Below are positions 1 to 11,100 of a DNA stretch of 64,000 bases, in pieces. Both the position numbers and the translations under genes were made by a program. The notes under the pieces are model-generated. The model had not been told where the DNA came from. It searched no databases and saw nothing but the letters and a program-made list of their open reading frames with translations. Within the stretch, counting starts at the first letter, position 1, and every line of letters begins with the position of its first letter. Source of the stretch: Isochrysis galbana (lineage: Eukaryota; Haptophyta; Isochrysidales; Isochrysidaceae); the NCBI GenBank assembly GCA_018136815.1, contig CM030937.1, forward strand, positions 3,966,226-4,030,225, in the 5' to 3' direction.

Positions 1-337
1 GAAAAAAACACTGTTCCTGTGTTTCACATGTAGGCTCGTTACCCGGGATCAGCCAAGGGACCTGGTCGCCTGCCAGCAGAACGACATTGACACCATCCAC
101 AGGATCGAGGACGAGGAGAAGGAGACAAAGACGAAGATGATGAAGATTTAAAGGCTGCTTAGCTGCAGGTGTTCCGTGACGGTGACGGTCTGAAAGGCGT
201 GTTCTGAAAGGGCGCGCGGCGCGGCGCGGTGTGCGATGTGTCCACCGTAGGATTAAAGTATGTTTTGTTGTATAAATGACTATGGACATTTGATGGCTCC
301 ATTTGAGCGACGTCCCATGATTGACGGAACGACACCT
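1..337 (+). mobile_element. 3' end of a retroposon (GGACAT...ATGTCC module)
   Basis: Positions 35-151 read in one frame to a TAA stop and give a peptide (LVACQQNDIDTIHRIEDEEK) that is nearly repeated at 40970-41060. The following bases to about 337 match the end of the element at 39911-41290. This includes a terminal module in which GGACAT and ATGTCC can pair, followed by GACGGAACGACACCT. Other copies of the module lie at 12022-12096 (minus) and 15574-15640. The element starts outside the window, so its full structure is unknown. Confidence 0.6.
35..151 (+). pseudogene. C-terminal end of a retroposon-encoded ORF
   Basis: The open frame runs in from upstream and stops at 149-151. Its charged C-terminus (about 38 residues) matches, with frameshifts, the end of the degraded ORF at 40399-41060. 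No known domain is recognised. It is scored as a relic because the other copy is broken. Confidence 0.45.
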
Positions 338-444
338 TAGCTTCAAGGTGTAAGTGTAAAAGGTGTAAGGTGTGCGGGCGTATGGCGTATGGGTAAGTGC
401 AAGTGCGAATAGTGAATAGTGCGCTGCGGGTTGTCAGTGTCAGT

Positions 445-512
445 TGGTACGTTGGTACCAGGCTAGTGGCTAGTGGGAGTAGCGTTACTAATACTCAGTT
501 GTTTATTATCAT
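445..512 (+). mobile_element. Retroposon 3' module (GGTACC...CTCAGTTGTTTATTAT type)
   Basis: A stretch with GGTACCAGGCTAGT, then GTTACTAATACTCAG and a TTTATTAT tail, closely resembles the 3' ends at 6905-6955 and 36815-36868. In those copies TAGTACC and GGTACTA can pair as a terminal stem. The 5' part of this copy is not identifiable. Confidence 0.5.
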
Positions 513-689
513 TGTTATATCCGCGAGACGTCACGAGACGTAGCATGCAGCATGCAGCATCTAAATGAAACACCGGGTCCGTTGCCGTCGAGGGCACGGG
601 TCCCACGGCACTAAGTTTATACTCCGCCGACAAGAAAACGCTGACGCCTGCCCCCCGGTGCCCGAGTATTTGATGCCGTCGGCGTTCGG

Positions 690-1892
690 ATGGCAGGCGG
701 CAGTAGATGCAGCACCCCGTCCTGGCCCTCCTGCGCCGGACACCACGCGCAGTTGCTGCTCCACGACGTGAATGCGCCAATTCACCATCACCATCACCAG
801 TGCCGATTCAAATTCGGTGCCAGCTGGGACAGGTCGCCGATGGCATCAGTGTTGGATGAGGCGGATTATCTCACCATCTGGATTGGACCCCCATCGCAAC
901 GGTTCGGGCCTCGATTCAATGAGTTTTGGCACGGGCATCTTCTGTCCCACACGAAGACTCGCAACTCAACCGTCGTGTACTACGCATACATCGTGGCGGG
1001 ACTCGCTCGGCACATGGCTGGATTGCAGGATTGCGATGTATCAGATTCTCCTACGAAATCATTATGCGTTCATGGCGCTGATTTCATCCGTAGCCATCAG
1101 GCAGATATTCTTGAGCTGTACAGTCACTTTGCCAACGAGACTGCGACACGTCTTGGTCGTTCGTCCGACAGCATCTGGCTCATCGAGCCTGATTGGTATC
1201 AGTACTCGCAGCAAAGCCAGAAAGGGGGAGGTCTTCCACACAACATGATGATTTCCTTGTACCACCGCATCAGCGTCGCGATTAGATCGCGGTTACCTCG
1301 TGCTCGCCTGTCTATTGACGTTTCCCCTTGGGCAAATGATCAGGATTCTTGGCTCACGGCATTCCTTGCAAACATTAAGGTGCTCTATGTGAGCCGTGTG
1401 ATATGCCGCTTTCATTTCTCTCTTTTCCCCCACTTTTCCACGCCCTAGGAGCTGCTAAGAGCAGATCGGTGCAAACAGACGACGTCAACTCTCAGATAGC
1501 CCGCCCCGCCCCGTTTCTTGATGCAGATAGACTTCTTGCACACATCAGGAGGACAATCTGCGGGAAATTCGACGTACGTGCGCCCGGGGCCATACAGTCG
1601 TCTAACGTGGCAAGACTTGCGCCACATTGGTGATGGAAGAGGAATCATAGCAGACACTGGCTATGGAGTCGGCGGGCTCGCGTCAGATGATGTCGGTTGG
1701 TTTGACGGCCATAACCTCCAGGAGCGTGTTGCGGACGGTGTGGTTGCATTGAGCACTGCATATGCAGGAAACGGTTGGTCGGAACGAGTTCGCAAGCTTC
1801 GACCAATATTACCATCGGTGCGAAGTTGCATGTCTACTCGGACGGTTCGCAAACAAACAACACAGCAACAGAAAGGAATGGTTGTGAAGTAG
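690..1892 (+). CDS. Glycoside-hydrolase-like secreted protein, two exons seen, 5' end uncertain
   Basis: Join 690..1379, 1527..1892. The intron 1380-1526 is GT...AG and keeps the frame. The first exon ends with IEPDWYQYS and SIDVSPWANDQ segments. The second carries TSGGQSAGNST, TWQDL and IADTGYGVGG segments, then ADGVVALS. From memory this motif order belongs to a family of secreted, carbohydrate-active-looking proteins of fungi, oomycetes and bacteria, but no database check was possible and the substrate is unknown. No signal peptide is visible: codons before the ATG at 840 are low-complexity, and a retroposon tail lies at 445-512. A first exon is therefore missing or unrecognised, or the locus is a 5'-damaged pseudogene. 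The last ~20 codons after GNGWSERVRKLRPILPS may be intron read-through. Confidence 0.5.
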
Positions 1893-2245
1893 TCGTACGT
1901 GCAAGCCGATAGAAAACGCTAAATTCCCCATCGGCTCCAGCTGACGTCGGGGAGTCAATGCCATTCATAAGGCTCATGACAGTTTGCCGCTGGGGTGGAT
2001 TACGTCGAATAACCCACATTCGTGTGTGTAATTAAACTACACCTATGCAAAGAAAATGAAACTAAATTCGATGGTCCACTTTCGACGGGACGCGACTGCG
2101 CCTGGTTGCCCAGCCCAAGGACGATGGTGCGGGGCCAGCGTCGACACCACCCTCCGGCAGAAACTCAGGGCGGAGATAATGGGGGGTGGCACTCACACAT
2201 AGACCGCAGACACAGACCCCCTTGTTTCACCTCATGTCAGATTGG
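1893..2245. other. Intergenic, nothing recognised
   Basis: No convincing ORF, RNA gene or element boundary is visible. GC content is mixed. Confidence 0.5.
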
Positions 2246-2812
2246 CGGAACTGAGTTTATACTTTGTTGACCCATGGGGGGGCACGAGCCGAGACACATC
2301 GTAAACAGGCGCGAGTATTACCTTTTCTCGAGTCAGATCGTGTCGTTCTTTTGTCGCGCTTTTCTCGTCGTTCTCTTCGTTCTCATACGGGCGTGCGTCG
2401 CCTGCGCGCGCCATGGTCACCCTCTGAGGGGACCCTCGGGTCCCCTCAAAGGGCCAGCTGGGGCAGCTCAGGGGGCAGTGGAGGCTGGGGCTGTGCCCCC
2501 GGCCCTCCCTAGCCTTTCCCTCGCTGGCCTCGCTGGCCTCGCTGGCCCTGGAAGCCTTCCTGGCGGCTCGAGTGGTTTGTGCTCAGTGGTGAAGGGTGTG
2601 TGTCAGTACGATGGGGGACCAGTGCAGGCGAAGGCGTGCGGCGCGCGGCGCGCGCTCGGCGAGAGTCTGGACAAGTGTGGTGCCAGCTCAGCCCTTGCCA
2701 GCTGGCAGGGGCTGAGGATGAGTGTGCAGGCCCACCCAGGGGCCAGGGGGTGTCTGCGATGGAGGGAGAGGGGCGCGAGGCCCCCATGACCCCTACTTTA
2801 TAAAAGTAGGGT
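2246..2812. mobile_element. Two retroposon fragments, head to head
   Basis: A plus-strand fragment starts near 2249 with the 5' hairpin AACTGAGT-TTATAC-TTTGTT and then the ATGGGGGGGCACGAGCC hairpin. It is soon lost. A minus-strand fragment has its 5' end at about 2812: hairpin CCTACTT-TTAT-AAAGTAGG, then GGTC, then ATGGGGGCC. It runs left to about 2400 through the GC-rich body with CAGCTCAGGGGGCAGTGGAGG-like sequence, shared with 6290-6360, 28910-29000, 47640-47760 and 60900-60960. No target-site duplication was identified. Confidence 0.6.
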
Positions 2813-3000
2813 GGGGTGGGAAATAGTGGTTAAAAAGACTGAGTGACCGGGCTAATAGTCTATCAAACTCATTTCAACACCTCCGTTTTTGAGGATTCTA
2901 TCTGGCCCCCAATGAGTCACTGTACAAAAGTGCCCACTTTCCTTAGTTATCCCTGGCATAAAGGCATCGCTCGACCATTTGGTAGTTGCCGCGTCGATGT

Positions 3001-5325
3001 TTAGGGCTCGCGAATGCTCGAGAGGGGCCCGTAGGGGAATAGCTTTTTCGGACCCTTGTCCGGGCTACCTGGTCTCACGTCATCAGATTCTACCAATGAG
3101 TCGCATGCTTGATGCCAGCTCTCGCCTGGCAGCCTCCCACCCGGACGTGTTGGCCTCGGGAGATGATTGTACTTGTCTTTCGTCGACTTGGGAGGTGAGC
3201 CAGAGACATTCTCGCCTCGGGTCGATGAGTCACCGGTAGAATCCGCCGTAGACGCGAGAATCGTGCGGCTTGGATCTCGCATCCTCGAAGGCGGGTCGGA
3301 TGCAAACGGGGACGCTTTCAATTTGTGGGGTGAAGCGCCGGCCACATCGCTTTCGCCAAAGGATGAGGGCCAGCCAGACGCAGCCTTGACTTCCAAATAT
3401 TCGGCTAGTCCCCAAATTCCTCCCTCTCTACCAATGCCAGATTCCTTGACACCACCAAAAGGTGCGCCCGCCGGATGGGAAATACCGTTGATCTCGATCA
3501 TACCCGCCTTTAAGCGACGCGCGAGACGACGGGCACGGTGAGGGTCGGAGGTCTGCATACACGTGGAGGGATGGCGGTCAAATTCGAGTTCTTCCAAGAG
3601 CGGCACACCCATCCATCTAGGGCGTCTAATATCACCTGGACGTATGAGGTGAGGCCATATGGCGTGTCATTGGCTATGGCAACGGCGTCATCCTCGTCGT
3701 CGAAAGGGATAATGCACAAAACAGGCCCAAAGACCTCTTCTCTGGCAATGGTGTGGCTGGAGTTGTCCACGTCTGCAAATAGTGTCGGGCGCACGTAGTA
3801 CCCAATCTCGAATCCAGCAGGCCGGCCCGGGCCACCAACCAACAGAGTTGCACCTTCCTCAATGCCTGTGTAGATTAGTCGTTGCACATGCTCAAACTGC
3901 TTTGCATTGACAACGGGGCCAATGTGCCCACCCTTAAAGTCAGGCGACTGGACCTGATGGTGATCCCACAATAAGGGGGTAGAAGTGAGGATGCGTGGAT
4001 TATTGCCATCTAGAGGATGTGCGCGCTGCAACATCACATCCACAACGCAACTTGAGGGAAGCAGCACGGCAATCGCACTACTCAGATCTCAGGGTACGAG
4101 GAAATGTTCATCAAATAACACGTCGTATTGACGGACCTTGATGTCGCTGACAGCGGCGGCGGCAATACGCAGTGCTTCCTCGTATATTGTACGCTGAACC
4201 AACATGCGGCTAGGCGCATTGCAAGACTGTCCTGAGTTGCACATCATCTCTTCGACTCCGGCGCGGACGGTGCGCTCTAGATCTTCTACGTCTTGGAAGA
4301 TTAGGTTCGGCCCTTTCCCTCCAAGCTCAAGCGAGACGCGTTTGACGGTATCAGCTGCTGCCTTACTCACAGCAACGCCTCCGGCTTTGGACCCAGTGAA
4401 TGACACCATGTCAACCTCTGGATGGGCTGCAAGAGAGCTGCCTGCAACGAGGCCGTCGCCGTGGACCAGATTGAAGACTCCACGCGGGAAGCCCGATGCG
4501 TGTACAGCTTCCGCAAAGACAGATGCGGATAATGGCGCAAATTCTGAAGGTTTTAGAATCGTCGTGCAACCGGCTGCAAGAGCATAGGCTACCTTGAGCG
4601 TCACTTGATTCATTGGCCAGTTCCAAGGCGTGATCAAACCACAAACCCCAATTGGCATGTGGAGGATGTATGTTCCCTGCGCCGTCTTCAAGGTCGATCG
4701 CTCCCCAGATGTCCCACCTACCACCCCATTGGCACCTGGTGGACAAAATGCACTCTCGAATGAAAACGACTCCGCCACATCTGCCGCGTGATGGATGTGC
4801 TTCAGGCCAATGGCCGCCTGCATATGATTTGCCATTGTCGTTGGGGCACCCATCTCAAGAGTCATTGCGTCGGCAAGGGCCTAAATAGCGATGGTAGGGC
4901 AACGCATGTCTTAGGCACGATGCAACAAGAGTTGCATTAGCCGGTATGCTTGGCACGGGGTTCCAATGGCACACCTTCGACCTGGACTTGTACTCCTTCG
5001 CAAGACGCCGCAAGAGACCCACACGTTCTGCAGGACTTGTTTCCGCCCAGTCAGCAGATGCTGCCCGAGCGGCTTGCACCGCCCGGTCGACATCTTCTGC
5101 GCTGGCCATGTGAATCTCGTGGATGGGCAATTCAGTCGCTGGGTTAATCACGGGGAAGGTCGAGCACGGCTGTGTGGGCTTCACCCACGCTCCATTGATG
5201 TAAAAGCCATCAGGCAGAGGCCCTAGCCCGCTCAGAACGCTGGCGCCCCGCTGCTCTCGTCTCGGCAAGGTAGAGCCCCTCCGTCGCGTGAATCCGAGAG
5301 CACTCGTGTACGTCCTCATCATCAT
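3001..5325 (-). CDS. NAD(P)-dependent aldehyde dehydrogenase, four exons
   Basis: Complement of join 3001..3552, 3636..3953, 4137..4880, 4975..5325. All three introns are GT-AG (83, 183 and 94 nt) and fall on codon boundaries, giving 654 codons. The protein has the ALDH fold landmarks: FYINGAW near the N-terminus, ITPWNWP, the KPSE cofactor loop, FTGS, the general-base Glu in LELGGK, the nucleophilic Cys in NSGQSC, EEVFGPV and the C-terminal [15 protein letters not shown]. It would oxidise an aldehyde to its acid; substrate cannot be read from sequence. The first ~35 residues are Arg/Ser/Thr-rich with few acidic residues, so a mitochondrial presequence is possible. About 125 residues follow the usual end (EYLEVKA) as a polar, probably disordered tail. 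Start chosen as the first in-frame ATG. Confidence 0.88.
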
Positions 5326-5449
5326 TCCCTACGCCGGCTTTCTCAATCCCCTTCCTCGCTCTCTCCGCCCTCTCCCTCTCTCCGTTGCTGCCCGCCGCGC
5401 GGCGCGCTTCCACCGCTCGCGGCGCACGGACGGATGAGGTGGCGGCAGA

Positions 5450-6009
5450 TTGATTAAACTAAAAGTGGACATCCGAGGTCTCAGGGTTTTCTTTTTGGGG
5501 CTCCCCGCTTTGCTGCTGGGGGCCGCGCCATCCCCCCCCGGCCCCCTTCCGAGAGGGGCCCCTAGGGGAGGTCCTCTTTATTCCATACCCCTACCGAGGG
5601 GTGGGTGCTCAGAGGGGGGGGGGAAGGGGGGGGTGGGTGGGGGTGGGGGGGTGGGGGGGGTATCGGTCGAAGGGAGGCGAAGGTGTCGCCGGGGGGAGGG
5701 TGCCTCTTGGCATTTCCAAGACTTTCGCGAATTTTTTCAAAGATTTAGGTCGATCGAAGAAAGCGAAATTTAGGGCCGTAATTTGGGCGGGCGAGCGGCG
5801 AACGGGCCTCTACGAGCTTGTCTTTGCACTGTTGACTGTTGCGAGTGATGTGTTCTGACAATCAGGTCCTCGCGCGCTCGGATCAACTCCAGGCATCTTT
5901 GATGAGCCGCTACAACGGTCGCATCGTCACCTGAGAGGTGAGAGAGATCGTGCGCAGTTTGTTTTTGTTGTTTGTTGGGCTGCGGGCGGGTGGAATGTGG
6001 GATATGGGA
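5450..6009. other. Low-complexity intergenic region
   Basis: Contains C/G tracts, including a G-rich stretch at about 5605-5700 (mostly GGGGTGGGGG-like). Open frames here are a by-product of the base bias. No gene recognised. Confidence 0.5.
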
Positions 6010-6028
6010 TATGTGATGGATGGCTAGA

Positions 6029-6955
6029 CAAAACCTACTTTTATAAGTGGGGGTCAATGGGGGCCTCGCGCCCCCCTCTCTCCATTGCGGACACCCCCCG
6101 GGGTGGGCCCGTACATTCAACCCCAGCCCCTGCCCTCTGGCAGGGGCAGGGCACTCATCAATACAGCCCAGACCCCTAGTGGGCGCGGGCCGCGAGCCGC
6201 ACTCCCAGGCCCGCATGGGCCTACTCTCGTACTGACTCCCCCCCCCATCCCTGGTCGCCAGGCAGACAGGGGCCTCAGGGCGGCACCCAAGGCCAGCGAG
6301 GCGAGCGAGGGAGAGGCAGGAGGGGCCAGGGGCTGAGCCCCAGCCTCCACTGCCCCCTGAGCTGCCCTTGCTGGCCCTCTGGGCGCCCCTGAAGGACCTC
6401 TGAGAGCAGGCCATGGCGCGCCGCATGGCGACGCGCCGCAGGGACCGGGGCGGAAGAGAATGGAACGAGGGAGAGGGGGGGATTTGCACCCCCCCCGATG
6501 GAGTGTGGTGAGAAACGAGCCCCGTTTGCGTTAGCAAACGGGCGAAGGGGGGCGGCTGGCGACAGGAGAGGCGAGAAGAAGGGAGTGGCTCAAGACGTCC
6601 CTGTGGCAGGTATCGGGGGGCGCAGACATTTATTTCTTCGAGGACCGCTCGCGGCGCGAGCTGTAAGGGCCGTTCTCCTTTTTTGACGAGAGGTTCCTCC
6701 CCCCCCCCGGTGCTTTTTCCCGGAGAGTCGGCCGGCGTCGACCGGACCGCCTCAATGGGTTTTCCCTCATTTTAACTTGTGGGGAGTTAGAATGGGAGCC
6801 GGGGGCCTGCGAGGGGGGAGATGTGGAAGGGTGCATAGGAGTATGTATCTGTGACAACAGCACGCGCCAAGGTGTACGGGCAGGTGCGCTGAGGGCTGTC
6901 GTGTTAGTACCGGGCTAGTGAGAGTAGTGGTACTAATGCTCAGATAGATTATTAT
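6029..6955 (+). mobile_element. Retroposon, 927 bp, with 19-bp target-site duplication
   Basis: The element is flanked by TATGTGATGGATGGCTAGA at 6010-6028 and 6956-6974. It opens with CAAAA and the hairpin CCTACTT-TTAT-AAGTGGG. A second hairpin follows, GGGGGC-CTCGC-GCCCCC, starting in ATGGGGG, then a pyrimidine stretch. The 3' end is the TAGTACC...GGTACTA module with an A/T-rich tail. A long duplication of unequal length class (19 bp) points to target-primed reverse transcription rather than DNA transposition. The internal segment 6480-6870 is repeated at 36355-36760. Confidence 0.8.
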
Positions 6956-6975
6956 TATGTGATGGATGGCTAGAG

Positions 6976-8169
6976 GGCCGGTGGGCTGCGTGTGGCTGTG
7001 CAGGGACGGGGACTAAAGAAAGACTATAGTGCAGCGCAGCGCAAACCAAGAGAGAGAAATTTTGTTCAAAATGTAGGTGGGATGGATGCCAAAATGCCAA
7101 AAAAAATTGGGCGAGACAAGCGCGAAAGTCTTGGAATTGCCAAGGTGCCTCCCCACCCGGGCCTCCCGCGGCGACAACTTCGCCCGTGCACGAGGGAGCT
7201 CTGCTAGGCCAAGCTAGTCCGGCTCATCCTCTTTTTACACACGTTTCACTTGGTGATCTGAGGAGGTACTTGCTTCCTCAATCTTGACCTTCACCTTGGA
7301 GCTTGGAGTCAACAACAGGTAGTGAGAGGGCAGGCTTCTTCGTCTTCGCGCTTCGCGTAGAAGAATGAACGAATGAACGTGATCAACACGGAGCGTGCTG
7401 TTGCCGGGCCGCAGCCGCAGCGTGTGCCCTGAGATCATGCATTGTCGCAAACTTGCGCGAGCAGCAGCGCTGGGTTTCTGCCAGGGTGGTAGGAGGTGTG
7501 CGCATGTGCAGGCATCCCATGGCGCTCAGTGGGCACCAGGGACCCTGGTGCATGCGCGCGAGCGCAAGTGCGCACTCCGCCTCGGGCTCCGATGCACTGT
7601 CCACTGGACGGAGGAGGGACATTGGCGCGAGAGGAGGCAAAGAAACAAGGGGGGGGGGGGCGGGGTACAGAAGGGGGTAGGGCAAAGGGCGAGGGGGGGG
7701 GAGTTCTAATTTCTATATACATTTCACGGGGCATTTGTAAAAAAACAACCAAATTTGAGGTTGCAGCCTCTCAGAACCCTCCCACGCCCTTTCAGCGCGC
7801 AAGAGGGAGTCGGCGACGGGTAGAGTGCTCTCGTTCCTTCTGCCCCCTGTTTCAGGTAGAATGCCTGCATGTACATCTCAGTTCACGGTTCCCTCTGTCT
7901 CCGTCGCCTCGAGCATGCGGCCGTTCCTTTCATCCCCTCACCGCATCACGGCCTCGAGGCTCGAGGCGACTCCCTCGAGGCACAGAATAAGTTCCTTGAG
8001 GGAAACAAGAAAATGATGCTCCTCGGCGGGCGCTCGCTCGCTCGCGGCAGGACGCGACCCCGGCAGCGAGGACGGCCAGCGCGGCCCCTCAGGCCTGCAA
8101 CCTCGTGCGCGCGCTCGTTTCGCGCGCACTGGCTCCGGACATCCTATTCAACCCCGGCACAAGCTGCAT
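6976..8169. other. Intergenic, nothing recognised
   Basis: No gene or element boundary supported. Purine/pyrimidine-biased stretches give short open frames only. The 3' half is presumably upstream sequence of the GH3 gene. Confidence 0.5.
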
Positions 8170-11100
8170 ATGCGGACCGCAGCTGTGGCGTTGAAGCTGC
8201 TGTGCCTGCGGCTGCTCTATTGCAAGGCTGTCTCCATGGACGATCTGGAGGCAATGGCATTCATGGGTGGAGATGACCAACCGGCCGACGACGATCGATC
8301 CGTAGGTAGCTCTGCATCGCAGCCTTTATCACTGCAGAACCCAGTTTCCTATGGACCTGGTCCCTGTGATGGCCACTTCAAGTGGGCGAGTTGGTGCAAT
8401 ACATCAATGACTTTTCAGCAGCGTGCAGCAGCCCTGGTTGCGGCGTTGAAACCGCAGGAGAAATCCGGCCTTTTTACAAACGACGCAGCTTCCGTCCCCC
8501 GACTTGAGATACCTCAGTACAACTGGTGGAATGAGGCACTCCATGGCGTTGCGCGATCCGGTGTTGCAACATGCTTCCCGCAGGTGATTGGCATCGCCTC
8601 ATCTTTTAACAAGACTTTATACCATTTGGTAGCTGATGTCACAGCAACCGAGGCCAGAGGTAAACACAACAATCGCTCAGTATCATGGTGGAATCATGGG
8701 CTTACGCTTTGGGCACCCAACATCAACATCTACCGGGATCCGCGATGGGGCCGCGGACATGAGACTCCAGGCGAGGATCCTACTGTCAACCGAGAATATG
8801 CAGTTGCCTTTGTTCGTGGGCTCCAGGGGTCCCATCGAACCTACCTCAAGACAGCGGCTTGTTTGAAGCACCTTGGCTCGTATTCGGCTGAGTCCGGGAG
8901 GATGGCATTCGCTGCCATGGTAACACCTCAGGACATGGAAGACACATACTTGCCAGCCTTTGCGTCGGGTGTTGAGGATGGTCATGCCGTGGGGCTGATG
9001 TGTTCTTACAGCGCCGAAACCTATGGGGAGGGAAGCAATGGGCCAGGGAGCGACCGCCAACATGGCGCGGTGCCATCATGCGCCAACAAGGGCCTCATCC
9101 GCGATCTTGCTCGTAGCAAATGGGGCTTCAATGGATACGTCACTTCTGATTGTGGTGCGACAGCAGGAGTTGAAGTCGCACATGGATACTCTTCAGGGGT
9201 GGAGGCAACAGTATCCGCAGTGCTGCGCGCAGGTATGGACACTGATTGTGGCAAATATATGACTGCGGATGTCATGAATTCTCTTCTAGGAATCCCATCA
9301 ATATCGCGTCTGGCAGATGAGGCCCTCACTCGCCTTTTCAACGTGCAAATGCGCCTCGGGTTCTTCGATGAGCGCGCACGGGTTCCGTGGGGCGGATATG
9401 GCCCTGATGTTGTCAACATCCCAGCACATCAAGCACTTGCAAAGGAGGCTGCCACACAGTCGCTGGTATTGCTGAAGAATGCGCGTGTGACATCAAGTGG
9501 TCAGGCGACGCTCCCCTTGTCTGCAACTCTATGGAGCACAGGGAGGGCAGGTCAGGTCGCCGATGACATGTTGTCAAATGCTCCGCGTGACCGTTCGTCA
9601 TCACCCTCGCCCAAATACATTGCGGTTGTTGGGCGCAACGCTCTGGCCACGAAGAACATGCAGGGCAATTACTTTGGCACAGCCCCCTTCCTCATATCAC
9701 CGTGTGAAGGTATTAATGCTACTATTCAACCAGGCGGGAATGTCTATTGCGACGACGGCGCTGACGGTGGCCTAGCTGTACGTGAGGCCATTAGTCGTGG
9801 GCGAGTCGGTATAGTGGTACTTGTAGTCGGCCTCACGAGCAGAGGCGGACCCGACGGATCTCATCTCGACGAAGTCGAGGGAGGCGACCGCATCTCCCTA
9901 CGGCTTCCGGGGAATCAAGATGCGTATATCGCTTCGGTGTCTAGTGCTGCTGGGCGCAAGGGGATTCCTGTCGTGATGGTGGTCATGAGCGGCGGACCAG
10001 TTGACTTGAGTGCTGCCAAGGGAGATGACAATATCGGTGCCATCCTATGGTGTGGATACCCTGGACAAGCCGGCGGTGCAGCAATCGCCGATATTCTTTT
10101 CGGTGTGGCCAGCCCCGCTGGTCGCCTGACAGTGACATGGTACTCCGACTCGTATTCGAAACGAGTAAATCTTTTGGACATGCATATGAGACCGAACGCA
10201 ACCACGGGCAACCCTGGGCGCTCCCACCGCTTCTTCACTGGCACCCCCATCTTCCACTTTGGACATGGCCTCTCGTACGGCATCGTGCGCGTCTGGCCGC
10301 CTGCTATAAGCCTAAGTGCTGGAAGCCTCAACATCATCAAGGACGAGAGTGCGCGGCATGTGACGCGAAGTCACTCACGTGTAATCGGCACAGCGCGGAT
10401 CTATTTGAAGAATGCGGGGGATCGTCGAGTTCAGCATTCCGTCCTCTTATACGGCGGGTTGCCACTTTCCGAAGAGGCACGCCGAGTTCTAGGCGCACCA
10501 AATCATGTTCTTATCGATTTTGATAAAGTTGAGCTCGAGCCGGGTGAAAGCGCGGATGTGATCATCAAGATCCGGGCTTACGATCTTACTTACGCAGACG
10601 TCAAGGGGAAACGCGTCGCAACTCCAGGTCTGTGGCGATTCTGGACAGGAGCTGCAAATGAAGGTCAGGTTGACGGGGCGATCATCAGTGTGGTTCGAAT
10701 CGCAAACGATGCCATTGTGGCACATCAGCTGCCGCCCTTTCCTCCGGTACAACCGATGAGCTCACCACCACCAGCACCGCGACCGCCCCTACTTCCACTG
10801 CAACCACTTTCACCTCCCGTATCCCCACTACCGTTGCCACCGCCACCAAACCAGCAACTTGTCGCAAACGCGACTTCCCCGTCAACCATATGGCCGCACA
10901 TCGGTAATGAAGTGCCAATACCATTTCCGCTCCTCATGCTGATTGATGTGGCTGCCTTGTGTTGTTGTGTTGCAACACTTGTCTGGGCCTATAGACGGTC
11001 CCGGGGTGATGACCTCACGCTTCTCAATGCTCGAGGCTATACGTATACGTCAAACATTGACAGCTGGGTAGACGAAGGCAACCGACATGGCATCCTGCAT

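Noticed and set aside
5770-6537. 255-codon minus frame
   Set aside because: It lies across the retroposon at 6029-6955 and its upstream flank; the sequence repeats elsewhere without keeping a frame.
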